DNA of 64,000 bases from Crossaster papposus (taxonomy: Eukaryota > Echinodermata > Asteroidea > Velatida > Solasteridae). The translations under genes were made by a program, and so were the position numbers. Every line of letters begins with the position of its first letter. The stretch's first letter is position 1. Under the pieces are notes generated by a model. The model was not told where the DNA came from. It did no database searches and saw only the letters and a program-made list of their open reading frames with translations. This document shows, piece by piece, positions 36,071 to 44,464 of the stretch. The stretch spans positions 682,001 to 746,000 of the forward strand of contig JBAIAA010000433.1 in NCBI GenBank assembly GCA_037893245.1, given 5' to 3'.

Positions 36071-37696
36071 ATGGACTTAGATTTTAAGAGCCTAGAAATA
36101 GTAGTGAACGCGGTCGACCGCAGTTCTTTTACAGCTACTTTTCCAGATTTACTCACCGACTATAAGTTACCCGATGTTAAAACGGACGAGGTAATAAACA
36201 GATGGAAAACACAACCGTTGCTGTTTTATCAAAATCAACTTAATTTTGCCATTTGGTGTAGTACCACCGGAGTGGGTTTGGGGTGGGATCTTATTAATTC
36301 GATCGATCCTCTGACGCGCGCCGTATACAGATTTCACGTTTATTTTACCGTTAGAAAAGTATTAGAGTTTCTCAAATGTCCCACTCCGAACGATACTATA
36401 TTTAATGCCGTAAACAACAACATAGATCGCGGGTCTTATATAGACGCGTGTAGATTTTACTACGCAAATCCTAAAAATACTTGGATACCGACGGTAGATC
36501 ATTATTCTGGTGGATTGGGGCAGGCTTATGCTTGGGGTAAACCTTTAGGAGATTACGATACCACTGACTTGGGTATTGGTTACGGTAAATACGCGGGAGG
36601 AACTAAAATGGGGTTTGGCCCCTCAGATCCTCCTGGAGGATCTAGACGTTACAGCTCTCAAACGGTGACTAATTTGACGCAAGACGACACCGTTGGCTCG
36701 GCGTGGAAACGTTTTATAATCCGCGAGTCCTTTTTGACGGATGTTGCTATAGAAAAAATAAACGAATCTGTCAGGGCGTATGTTTACGCGCTGCTGGGGG
36801 CCCAAGCACAAACAAAAACTAGTATCATGACACCTGGTACGGGGTTCGACGCTCAAGCTCAGTTTGTTAATATCGTAGAAGACTTGATATCGTCTCCGAC
36901 CGATCTGGAAGAATCTATAACCCAATTTCAAGATTCGCTGCAATACGCCAGGAGTTCGTTAAACTTTGTGTTGGCAAAAGGCTTATATCTCGTGCCTTCG
37001 AACATGCAATTGAGGGTCGGAACCCACGAAGGATATAACAACAATATACAGATTGCGACCGCTGAGTTGGCGTTGGGATTAAACTCGAAGATAAACTCAA
37101 ACATACCACCAACACCCTTCCCTCCCTCGCCCACACCAACACCCTTCCCTCCCTCGCCCACACCACCTCCGCCACCAACACCCTTCCCTCCCACACCAAC
37201 ACCCTTCCCTCCCTCGCCCACACCACCACAACCACCACCACCACCGCCACCACCGCCACCACCGCCACCACCGCCACCACCGCCACCACCGCCACCACCG
37301 CCACCACCGCCACCACCGCCACCACCGCCACCACCGCCACCACCGCCACCACCGCCACCACCGCCACCACCGCCACCACCGCCACCACCGCCACCACCGC
37401 CACCACCGCCACCACCGCCACCACCGCCACCACCGCCACCACCGCCACCACCGCCACCACCGCCACCACCGCCACCACCGCCACCACCGCCACCACCGCC
37501 ACCACCGCCACCACCGCCACCACCGCCACCACCGCCACCACCGCCACCACCGCCACCACCGCCACCACCGCCACCACCGCCACCACCGCCACCACCACCC
37601 GCTCAGAGAGATCCTCACGAATACGAAAAAACTTCGCTGATTGTCGGTACTTTAGCCATAGCAGGTATCTCATACCTGCTTTTAGACTTGTGGTAA
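36071..37696 (+). CDS. Polinton conserved protein with a giant polyproline stalk and C-terminal membrane anchor
   Basis: 541 residues. Residues 1-340 look like a folded domain with W, Y and F spread through it and no motif I can name. Then come PTPFPPSP repeats and an uninterrupted run of more than 100 prolines coded by a (CCACCACCG)n tract, then AQRDPHEYEKTS and a membrane helix (LIVGTLAIAGISYLLLDLW). The architecture resembles a membrane-anchored ectodomain on a rigid polyproline rod. From memory, proteins of this general type recur in invertebrate Polintons, so I infer a structural virion or envelope-like role. The reading frame is intact despite the repeat. Long reverse-strand frames across the repeat (Val/Ala and Trp/Arg repeats) are artefacts. 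Confidence 0.8.
   Translation: MDLDFKSLEIVVNAVDRSSFTATFPDLLTDYKLPDVKTDEVINRWKTQPLLFYQNQLNFAIWCSTTGVGLGWDLINSIDPLTRAVYRFHVYFTVRKVLEFLKCPTPNDTIFNAVNNNIDRGSYIDACRFYYANPKNTWIPTVDHYSGGLGQAYAWGKPLGDYDTTDLGIGYGKYAGGTKMGFGPSDPPGGSRRYSSQTVTNLTQDDTVGSAWKRFIIRESFLTDVAIEKINESVRAYVYALLGAQAQTKTSIMTPGTGFDAQAQFVNIVEDLISSPTDLEESITQFQDSLQYARSSLNFVLAKGLYLVPSNMQLRVGTHEGYNNNIQIATAELALGLNSKINSNIPPTPFPPSPTPTPFPPSPTPPPPPTPFPPTPTPFPPSPTPPQPPPPPPPPPPPPPPPPPPPPPPPPPPPPPPPPPPPPPPPPPPPPPPPPPPPPPPPPPPPPPPPPPPPPPPPPPPPPPPPPPPPPPPPPPPPPPPPPPPPPPPPPPPPPPPPPPPPPPPPPPPPAQRDPHEYEKTSLIVGTLAIAGISYLLLDLW
37225..37600 (+). repeat. (CCACCACCG)n tandem repeat within the coding region
   Basis: About 40 near-perfect copies of a 9-bp unit, all coding for proline. 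The near absence of mismatches indicates recent expansion or ongoing homogenisation. The number of copies could be affected by assembly. Confidence 0.95.
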
Positions 37697-37742
37697 AAAA
37701 AAAAAAAGCCTTCTGTAGCTAACAGAAGGTTTTTTTTTTTTA
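37695..37742. terminator. Palindromic hairpin between convergent genes
   Basis: A run of 13 A, stem CCTTCTGT (37709-37716), loop AGCTA, stem ACAGAAGG (37722-37729), then a run of 12 T. The TAA of the + gene (37694-37696) lies at the left edge and the TAA of the - gene (37740-37742) at the right edge. The symmetry means that either transcript ends in the same hairpin. Known precedent: hairpin transcript ends in mimivirus and its virophages. Confidence 0.75.
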
Positions 37743-39059
37743 GAGACGCTTTTGTAAATAAACAAAAATTAAAGTTCCGACTCCCACTATAAAGGCCCAC
37801 ACGTGTTCTCCCAACCATCCGACGGTTTTGCTCAATACGTTAAATATCCAACTAGCTATACCACCTAAAATTCCGGGCAAGGCGCCGAGCAGCTTGGAAC
37901 CTAGTTTAGCGAGCACGTTTGACAAGTGTTTTAGTTGCGACTGTATCCATTCTTTTACGTTATTTGCGTTAGACGGCGGTGTGGGTGAGGGAGTAGGTGC
38001 GAGCGCCGGCGCACCGACGGACAAAACGCTCTTTACTATCAAACCAATAGCCAAACTAAACGCCGTCAAAATGCTCGCGATGGTCACGCCTTGTTCTCTA
38101 AACAACGTTCAAATTTTTTCTCTCAAGGTCTCGTCACCATCTAACATCCTCATAATCGTTTCTTTGATCCTGTTCATCTGACTTCTGAGTTTGTTTGCGT
38201 CAGCAGACGCGAGTTCTAATCTAGACGATCTTTCTGACCTTAAGGCTTCTAATTTTTTTCTCAGGTCTGTTCTGTCACCGTCGCTCAAGCTTTCGGCGAG
38301 TTCCGCTTTGGTTTAAGCTATCTCAGCGTCGATTTGCCTGAGACGCGCTAAATTTAGTTCGAAGTTGCCTCTCATCGTTTGAAGGGCTTTGTTTAAACCC
38401 AAGATCTCTCTGATGGGTAAGCCTGTTTCTCGTTCAAGATCTTCGACATCTCTGGGAGATAAGCCCGTTTCTCGTTCAAGAGCTCCGGTGGGTGTGATAA
38501 AACTGGTTTCTTGTTCTTGGACTAAAGTTTTGACAATTTTGTTTATAGCGTCTGCCTCTTTTGGAAGATCTTGCATCGGGGTAGAATCCGGTTTAATCTG
38601 TTGGACTCGTTGTTGTTGTTTTTTACTAAATGGGTTTCGGTTATAATCTTTAAAACCTAATTCATTTTTAATAAAATTTGCACCGTTGATGTTTAATTTT
38701 CTAGCATTTTGTTCGATGGTAGTTAATACTAAAGGTATATCAACTTTGCCTTTGCGCGATAATTGTACTTCTCTGTCATCGATTACAAAAAATAACGTGT
38801 TATTTTTTACTATGAATCTTTCATATTGCGGAATACCAGATTGTTTTTGTCCATAACTTTCGTAGATAATTTTGTAGAAATTTTCGGCGCTTGGATTATT
38901 AATAAACATACGTGTCCCTCGTTCTAAGGTATCCTCATGGATTTGAACAACGGCTGGATCTAACGCAGTTATGTTGTCGAGGGGGTAATTGTCCCATTCT
39001 AGATCGTTGTCTTCTTTCTCGTAGTCGTCTACAGGTTCAAACTCTCCACCTTCAGCCAT
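37740..39059 (-). pseudogene. Polinton coiled-coil/membrane-active protein (pVI-like candidate), two in-frame stops
   Basis: One reading frame from 39059 to 37740 is interrupted only by TAA (38313-38315) and TGA (38109-38111), so what looks like two genes is a single former gene of about 440 codons. The order is: an acidic N-terminal region, a central region with two similar LERETGL segments, a long charged coiled coil across the first stop, then FREQGVTIASILTAFSLAIGLIV (hydrophobic), a proline-rich linker (APTPSPTPP) and amphipathic helices WIQSQLKHLSNVLAKLGSKLLGALPGI with a terminal membrane helix. An amphipathic, membrane-disrupting virion protein like adenoviral pVI is a reasonable guess, no more. 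Its end shares the hairpin with the 541-residue gene. Confidence 0.75.
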
Positions 39060-39076
39060 TTTATTATAAACAAACT

Positions 39077-39141
39077 AAAGTTTTAAGTCGAGTTTAATAT
39101 ATTTGGTGTAAAGTTTTAAGTCGAGTTTAATATATTTGGTG
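39077..39141. repeat. 33-bp direct duplication
   Basis: AAAGTTTTAAGTCGAGTTTA and the following ATATTTGGTG occur twice in tandem (39077-39108 and 39110-39141). The second copy contains the stop codon of the 77-residue gene. Confidence 0.8.
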
Positions 39142-39349
39142 GAAGTATATTTTGCGATACCAGCCATGTTTTTACGTACATCGATCCGCTTATCGTAGCC
39201 GTTAGTTTCGCTACATCTTCCACGCTCAACTTGTCGAGATCGGCCGGTTTAATCCTCAAAAGTTTTTTACTTAACATGGTAAATCCCACGCTTAACATAG
39301 AGATGATAGCGGCGTGATAAAGATTGTTGACGATGCTATTAGTATCCAT
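39116..39349 (-). CDS. Polinton 77-residue membrane protein
   Basis: It has two hydrophobic segments (residues about 11-28 and 52-72) separated by KPADLDKLSVEDVAKL. The start ATGGAT is preceded by AATTATAA, like other starts in this element. Small proteins of this kind recur between the coiled-coil and capsid genes of invertebrate Polintons (from memory). The function is unknown. Confidence 0.72.
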   Translation of the reverse strand: MDTNSIVNNLYHAAIISMLSVGFTMLSKKLLRIKPADLDKLSVEDVAKLTATISGSMYVKTWLVSQNILPPNILNST

Positions 39350-39382
39350 TTATAATTACCACAATTGTATTTGTTTATTTTT

Positions 39383-39709
39383 TTATTCCATTTCTACCCA
39401 CGAAGGTGGTTGAGCCTTTGGTCTCTTGACCGTTGGCGGGGTTGGTTGTGGTTTTGGTGGTGCGGCTCTCTGGCTCCATATATAGAGTCCTCCTAAAACT
39501 ACAACAACCACCAGCGACAACGGCCCAACTACCGCGTACGAAGAAGAAAGAGGAGGAGAAGTACTCTTTACGTCTATATTTTGCATCTTGGCAATTTGTT
39601 CTTTTCTCTTTTTGTTGTGTTCCGCTAATGCCTTGCCTTGTTTTACTCTATCTGGATTTTTAGTTTTAGTCGTCACCGTCTGTACCTTTGGGCTCTCTTG
39701 TTGACTCAT
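39383..39709 (-). CDS. Polinton 108-residue basic single-pass membrane protein
   Basis: Basic N-terminal half (KNPDRVKQGKALAEHNKKRKEQIAK), a membrane helix at about 59-80 (AVVGPLSLVVVVVLGGLYIW) and a proline-rich tail (PPKPQPTPPTVKRPKAQPP). It overlaps the next upstream gene by 44 bp in another frame, as compact viral genomes often do. The function is unknown; a packaging or membrane-tethering role is possible. Confidence 0.72.
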   Translation of the reverse strand: MSQQESPKVQTVTTKTKNPDRVKQGKALAEHNKKRKEQIAKMQNIDVKSTSPPLSSSYAVVGPLSLVVVVVLGGLYIWSQRAAPPKPQPTPPTVKRPKAQPPSWVEME

Positions 39710-40064
39710 CTTTTATTATAGGTATATAATTTTTGTTGATAACTAAATGTTTAGATGTTATCAAGAAACCTACTAACGGCGACAACAACATTCCGTAGTT
39801 ATAATAAACTTCACAGAGTAGGCTGGCTATCGAGCTAGATATAACTGGATCTTCCTCTAGATCTTTGGTGAGTGCGTCTTCCGAGTCTACGCGTAGACTG
39901 ACACCCAGTTTGTTTGCGTCTAGGTTTTCTATATCCCCCTGACTAAATTCTTTACCTAAATACTTTTTAGAATCACCAGCTGATACTACACCCAACAGCC
40001 TAGTTTTATGTTTTTCCGTTTGCGGCGCCGATGTGTTGAGGTCTAAGGTTTTTAAAGGCTCCAT
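39666..40064 (-). CDS. Polinton 132-residue protein, possibly internally shortened
   Basis: I choose the start at 40064 because TATAAAAATGG precedes it, the same motif as at other genes here. An in-frame ATG at 40175 would add 37 residues with a hydrophobic segment. Visible features are SAGDSKKYLGKEFSQGDIENLDANKL, then an acidic stretch DLEEDPVISSS and a C-terminal helix CEVYYNYGMLLSPLVGFLIT. Relatives I remember are longer between the LDANKL and DLEEDP parts, so an in-frame deletion is suspected. The function is unknown. Confidence 0.65.
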   Translation of the reverse strand: MEPLKTLDLNTSAPQTEKHKTRLLGVVSAGDSKKYLGKEFSQGDIENLDANKLGVSLRVDSEDALTKDLEEDPVISSSIASLLCEVYYNYGMLLSPLVGFLITSKHLVINKNYIPIIKDESTREPKGTDGDD

Positions 40065-40195
40065 TTTTATAAGACGGTATAATTTATTTTTTAGAGAAAA
40101 ATATTCGTAAGATAAAATACACAGGGCCGACGCTTTAATAAATTTGAGCAAAAGATCGATCAGCAAAGCCGACATTTAAATAAACGAGAGATAAA

Positions 40196-40437
40196 CTAGC
40201 TGTTCAACAAAACGCAACTAGCTGTTCAACAAAACACAACTAGCTGTTCAACAAATTACAACTAGCTGTTCAACAAAACACAACTAGCTGTTTAACAAAA
40301 CGCAACTAGCTTACAACTAGCTGTTCAACAAAAACTCAACAAAACCTCAACAAATCACAACTAGCTTACAACTAGCTGTTCAACAAAAACTCAACAAAAC
40401 TCAACTAGCTTACAACTAGCTTACAACTAGGTTACAA
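40196..40437 (+). repeat. Tandem repeats of AACTAGCTGTTCAACAAAAC
   Basis: At least nine imperfect repeats of 20-30 bp built from AACTAGCTGTTCAACAAAAC and shorter CTTACAACTAG units. They fill the gap between the 132-residue gene and the ATPase and touch the ATPase stop codon. Confidence 0.85.
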
Positions 40438-41058
40438 CAAATTCCATTTAGCCGGAGGATCCGTATGTAAAATCAATTTACTATAGGGAGTGTCTTTGAG
40501 ATATTGTTTTATGTCTTGTCTTTTATTATCCGGCACCACATCATTTTCGTCGAGGCAATTATCAAAACTTTTTTTGTCTTTGCAATAAAAAATAGCGACC
40601 CATTGAGTCTGTTCGCGATAATCTTTTAAAACGCTGTTATATTTTTGAGTCAATAACCAACAGCTGTGGTTATCGTGTCTACCGCTAAATGCTAATTTAG
40701 ATAACATGCACACACTACTACCACCTTTAGAACCCTTTCGATATTTTATCGCTTGATAAGCGCTGCAGTCGTCGATTAAAAACAAAGTGGGCAATCCTTT
40801 AAGTCTATTTCTGTAAAAGTTTATGGCTTCGTTCATGTTCATATTTTCGGCGTCGGGGTCGCACGCGTAAACGTTGGGGTCGTTAAAAAACCAAGGTCTC
40901 TCGTGGTACGTTTTATTGTTTGACAGAGTCGGACATATGACCACCAAGTATTCAAATTTGTTGGCGTATTCGTTTTCTAGCAAGTCTAACGCAAACTTTG
41001 TTTTGCCAGAGTTTGTCCTTCCACATATTAAAGCGCAGTGCGGCGTCAACTTACTCAT
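40432..41058 (-). CDS. Polinton genome-packaging ATPase (A32/FtsK-HerA-like), intact
   Basis: 208 residues. Walker A GRTNSGKT is at 13-20 and Walker B TLFLIDD at 91-97. It starts right after TATATAAAATG. It would pump element DNA into a capsid, as A32-like ATPases do in NCLDVs, adintoviruses and virophages. It lies next to the capsid gene on the same strand, the usual pairing in this group. No frameshift is seen. Confidence 0.92.
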   Translation of the reverse strand: MSKLTPHCALICGRTNSGKTKFALDLLENEYANKFEYLVVICPTLSNNKTYHERPWFFNDPNVYACDPDAENMNMNEAINFYRNRLKGLPTLFLIDDCSAYQAIKYRKGSKGGSSVCMLSKLAFSGRHDNHSCWLLTQKYNSVLKDYREQTQWVAIFYCKDKKSFDNCLDENDVVPDNKRQDIKQYLKDTPYSKLILHTDPPAKWNLL

Positions 41059-41081
41059 TTTATATAGTGTCTTTTTTATTT

Positions 41082-42350
41082 TTAAAAGTTGACGCTGCTC
41101 AAGCGGCCTCCTTCGATGTTAAGTTGCGCGTCCATAACCAAAAAGACCTAACACTTTAGAGCGCCCGCGGTTTGAGCGTCGCGTTCCATCAATATAGAGA
41201 TTCCTCCGCTTATATCACCGATTTGTTTACCCGATCCGTGATTTTTGTTGTCGTCCGTCGATCTCATATCTAGCCAAAGTCCGTATCTTCTCAAAAAATA
41301 ATCACCGATATCCATCTCCGTCAACCCTAAATCTGTACATATACCAGCCCCTAGCTCGGTGGATGAGTCTCCAAAGAACTTGTTGATTTCTCCCCAGTGT
41401 TGATAGCTTTTGAGACCCGAACTATAGAGTTGATTAGGTTTTCCTTCTATCGTCACGCTAACTTTGTCTATCTTTGGGTTATAAAATAGTTCGGGGGTTT
41501 TCGTAGTCGGGTCTTTAAACAAAAACAATATACCCTTGAGACTTTTAACCGCCACATTTAAATTAAAGTTCCAAACGGTGTCCGATTTATTGATAGATCT
41601 TACTTCGTGTCTCTGAATCCTATCGAACAAAAACTGCGTCTTGCCGAGACATTTTTGAGCTAAGATTTGAGCTAAATGTTTGTTGGAAACGATCTCATAT
41701 TCTAACGCCAAGTTGGAGATGCGATAACTCGCTACGGCGTCGGTAGAATTTACGACTTTGACGTAATCGTTAAAAGTAAGTTCGTAAGACAGTTGGTCGT
41801 TCAGAGCGGATGGATAAAACGGTTGATGATCCGTGAGCATTTCAAAATCTAGAGGTATACAAAATCTGTTTCCAAAGGCATCCGCTGTTGCTTTGTCTTT
41901 TCCAGAGTTGCCACCGGCAACCGCGTTGCCGGTGCCCACGCGCAGGCTCGATATGTTGGAAATCTCGTTTCCGGCGTAGTGATCTCTGATACTTTTGGGT
42001 AACCAAAGATCTTTAAAAATGTTATAAACGTCGGCGTCGGTCAAGTTTACGATCTCCCGGCCACCGATACATATTCTTATTTGTTTTACGAAATTTCGTC
42101 CTAGATTTTTAAACAGACTTCGATCGGCATCGTCGTCCGAGGTTAGATCGATATTAAAAGCTAGTTTTGTAGAACCGGGGACGATCACGTCGTCGGAGCT
42201 CAACGACGGAAACTTGACTATTAATTTGTCGTTCGCGTCGATCGTGCTAGGATTGTGAGTTACGACAACAGTCTGGCGGTTGCCTTTTATACCCCGAGGA
42301 TTTTTAAGGAGTCTGTGTGGATTCAGTTTGTTTCCATAAGTCGCGTTCAT
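41082..42350 (-). pseudogene. Major capsid protein (double jelly-roll type), one in-frame stop near the C-terminus
   Basis: The first 400 residues are open (42350-41148). An in-frame TAG at 41148-41150 cuts the protein, and the same frame continues for 21 codons (FLVMDAQLNIEGGRL and so on) to TAA at 41082-41084. The downstream codons look native, so I read the TAG as a nonsense mutation that removes a beta-strand-like tail. Beta-rich sequence, length and neighbours (ATPase, penton-like pair) support the capsid call. There is no signature motif to prove it. The start ATGAAC follows AATATAAAA. Confidence 0.82.
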
Positions 42351-42386
42351 TTTTATATTAACTTTTTTTTTTTAAACTTTTTTTAA
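42351..42386. promoter_or_regulatory. Divergent start region between capsid and penton-like genes
   Basis: 36 bp, almost wholly A/T with homopolymer runs, between the capsid start (-) and the first penton-like start (+). It is the same length as the other divergent region at 36035-36070. Confidence 0.5.
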
Positions 42387-43068
42387 ATGCAGTCGCACAC
42401 TTTTGTCATGGCCAAAAAAGAGCAGACTTTTGAGCTACCTCGGCCCATAGATAACGTTGAGGGTAACCGCCGCATTAAGTTAAGCAGCGTTATTTTAGAC
42501 GTGGGTTTTTATAACGTTGAGAAAGTAGAGAGGGTATCGTATGCTATACATACTCGGATTAGTGTTAAAGAAGGTGTGGTCGATATCACACCCGCTCGAT
42601 GGAATCTTTATTCTTTAAAAGGTCGTTTTAAAGAAGATATTAAACCTATGACCATTACTCCGATAAACGATAAACTATTTTATTTGTCATTGGCGGCCTC
42701 TGAGTCTTTAGCGGATATAAAACCATCGGGTCATTTGTCTAAACTTTTAGGCTTACCCAAGGGTTGGATCTATGGTAGTGGTGATTTAACTGAATTTGGA
42801 AGCGGTGTTTTTACATTGTGAAGAACTGTCTACGCATTCAAATTTTTTAAATGGAAAACAAACTAATCTTTTAGAGAGTATACCTTTATCAGGCGATGCA
42901 GCTCGTTCAAACAATCCCCAAGATCCAATTTACGTAAAATACGACAATTCTCCGAAAGAGTTAGTAACCGATAAAATAAACAGCCTCACGTTTTTGTTAA
43001 AAAACGGTATTGGCGAGGTGTTAGATAATAGAGGTAAAGATATAATTTTAAACGTAAAAATATTGTAG
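42387..43068 (+). pseudogene. Penton-like (single jelly-roll, minor capsid) protein, copy 1, frameshifted
   Basis: Two overlapping frames (42387-42821 and 42796-43068) together cover one protein of about 225 residues; the shift is near 42,800. It starts MQSHTFVMAKKEQTFELPRP and ends with a region beginning AVFLHCEELSTHSN. The order and length match copy 2 all along. Its position beside the major capsid gene and its beta-rich pattern suggest the vertex (penton) protein of Polintons and adintoviruses; this rests on context. Confidence 0.7.
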
Positions 43069-43081
43069 TTACTTTTGTAAA

Positions 43082-43789
43082 ATGCAGTCTCATACGTTTG
43101 TCATGACAGATAACGAGCAGACCTTTAAACTATCGCGACCTATAGATAACGTCGGGGGTGACCGTCGCATGAAGTTAAACAACTTTGCGTTAGACTTGGG
43201 TTTTTATAACCTCAACAAAAAAGCGTCGATAAATTGGGAGAGTTTTAAGGGTAAAACAAATGATCCGACGTCAGATCAAATTGTCGATCAGGAGGAATAT
43301 CACGTTGTTCACGATCGATGGAATCTTTATTCTTTTAAATATTTTATAACAAATTTTCACAATATATCCATAGAGACCTTATCCGATGAACTGTTTTATA
43401 TATCCATTCCCGAACAAAATCGCATAAAACTATCAGGTAATTTGTCTAAACTGTTAGGTTTACCTAGGGGTTGGCTTTATGGTGGTAATCATTTTGGAAA
43501 ATTTAACCTAAATCTTTACAGCGCGGTCTTTTTACATTGCGAAGAACTGTCTACGCATTCAAATGTTGTTGACGGAAAACAAACCAACCTGTTGGAGAGT
43601 ATACCCGTACACGGTGATGCTGCTCGTTCAAACAATCCCCAAGATCCAATTTATATCAACTATAACAAGTGTTCGAAAGAGTTGGTAGCTGGCAAAATAA
43701 ACAGCCTCACGTTTTCGTAAAAAAACGGTCTTGGCGAGGTGTTAGATAACAGAGGTAAAGAGATAATTTTTAACGTAGAAATATTTTAG
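43082..43789 (+). pseudogene. Penton-like protein, copy 2, premature stop near the end
   Basis: A tandem paralogue of the gene before it (MQSHTFVMTDNEQTFKLSRP; shared FLHCEELSTHSN, GKQTNLLESIP and ARSNNPQDPIY). Its central 40 residues differ strongly from copy 1, while the ends are almost the same. An in-frame TAA at 43718-43720 stands where copy 1 has a leucine codon, and the frame then continues to a TAG at 43787-43789. It is only slightly damaged. Confidence 0.7.
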
Positions 43790-43804
43790 TTTTGTCTTAA
43801 TAAA

Positions 43805-44372
43805 ATGACGACTAGTATTTACCCCGATCTAAAAAACGACGAAACGAGGGTGTTTAGATTGCAAAAGATCGAAGAAGTTCAAAAAGATATATTAACACAA
43901 CGAGAACAGCGAAGCGCGTTGTGTAAAAAATATGGCAAGTTAATTACGACACTTTCTACAACAGAAACCCTAGCTGAGGCGAGTGGTGTGATTTGTGGGG
44001 GTTTGGGAATCGCGGCTATAAGCGGCGTCATTACGTTTTGGTTGTACCGCGTTCGTATTAAAATATTTTAGCAAACGATTTAGACGTAAAGTTAAAAAAC
44101 ACGACGAGATTAGAGTCTTGGCTGAGGCTAAACTTAACAGCGTAAGAGATCTTATTTCTCAAGCTATAGAGGACGGTGATATAACCCACGAAGAGTACGC
44201 TTTGGTGTTGAAGGAATTGAGGCAATTTAACGATATGAAGGAGGCTATTAGGTCCGACAGCTTGCTGTCGGAAAAGAAAGGTGAGAGCGATATGGAATCC
44301 GAGATAAAAAGACGCGTAGAAAAGTTGGTGGTAAAAGAAAAAAACGGTCTTCTCGCAAAACTTACAGCTTAA
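43805..44372 (+). pseudogene. Polinton coiled-coil/membrane protein, frameshifted
   Basis: The first frame (43805-44071) gives a charged helix (YPDLKNDETRVFRLQKIEEV...) and a glycine-rich membrane segment (ASGVICGGLGIAAISGVITF). The second frame, open to 44372, gives KKHDEIRVLAEAKLNSVRDL followed by DGDITHEEYALVLKEL. I recall these two halves as parts of one protein in invertebrate Polintons, so a frameshift at about 44,050, perhaps with a small deletion, is inferred. The function is unknown. Confidence 0.65.
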
Positions 44373-44443
44373 CGATAACTAAAAATTATTTCGATCAACC
44401 TCCTCCTCCTTATGTGACAACACCGTCGGCGCCGCCTTTATAA
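44285..44443 (+). CDS. Overlapping basic frame ending in PPPPY and PSAP
   Basis: In the +1 frame over the end of the previous gene, 52 codons are open from a TGA at 44282 to TAA at 44441-44443. The first half is highly basic (KKTRRKVGGKRKKRSSRK); the second half, beyond the stop of the other frame, has FDQPPPPYVTTPSAPPL. There is no ATG in the frame. It may be the true C-terminus of the upstream gene after a frameshift, the remains of a separate core-like basic protein, or chance for its overlapping half. The non-overlapping half is too specific in composition to be random. Confidence 0.45.
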   Translation, partial: ERYGIRDKKTRRKVGGKRKKRSSRKTYSLTITKNYFDQPPPPYVTTPSAPPL

Positions 44444-44464
44444 AAAATACGACATGAAAAACCT

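Noticed and set aside
36915..37673. Long reverse-strand frames of Val/Ala or Trp/Arg repeats
   Set aside because: They are the reverse complement of the (CCACCACCG)n tract, and the + strand frame has real domains on both sides.
30766..43789. Reassigned stop codons or selenocysteine in the Polinton
   Set aside because: TAA, TAG and TGA all interrupt genes, and frameshifts occur too, while the integrase and ATPase are intact; ordinary decay explains this.
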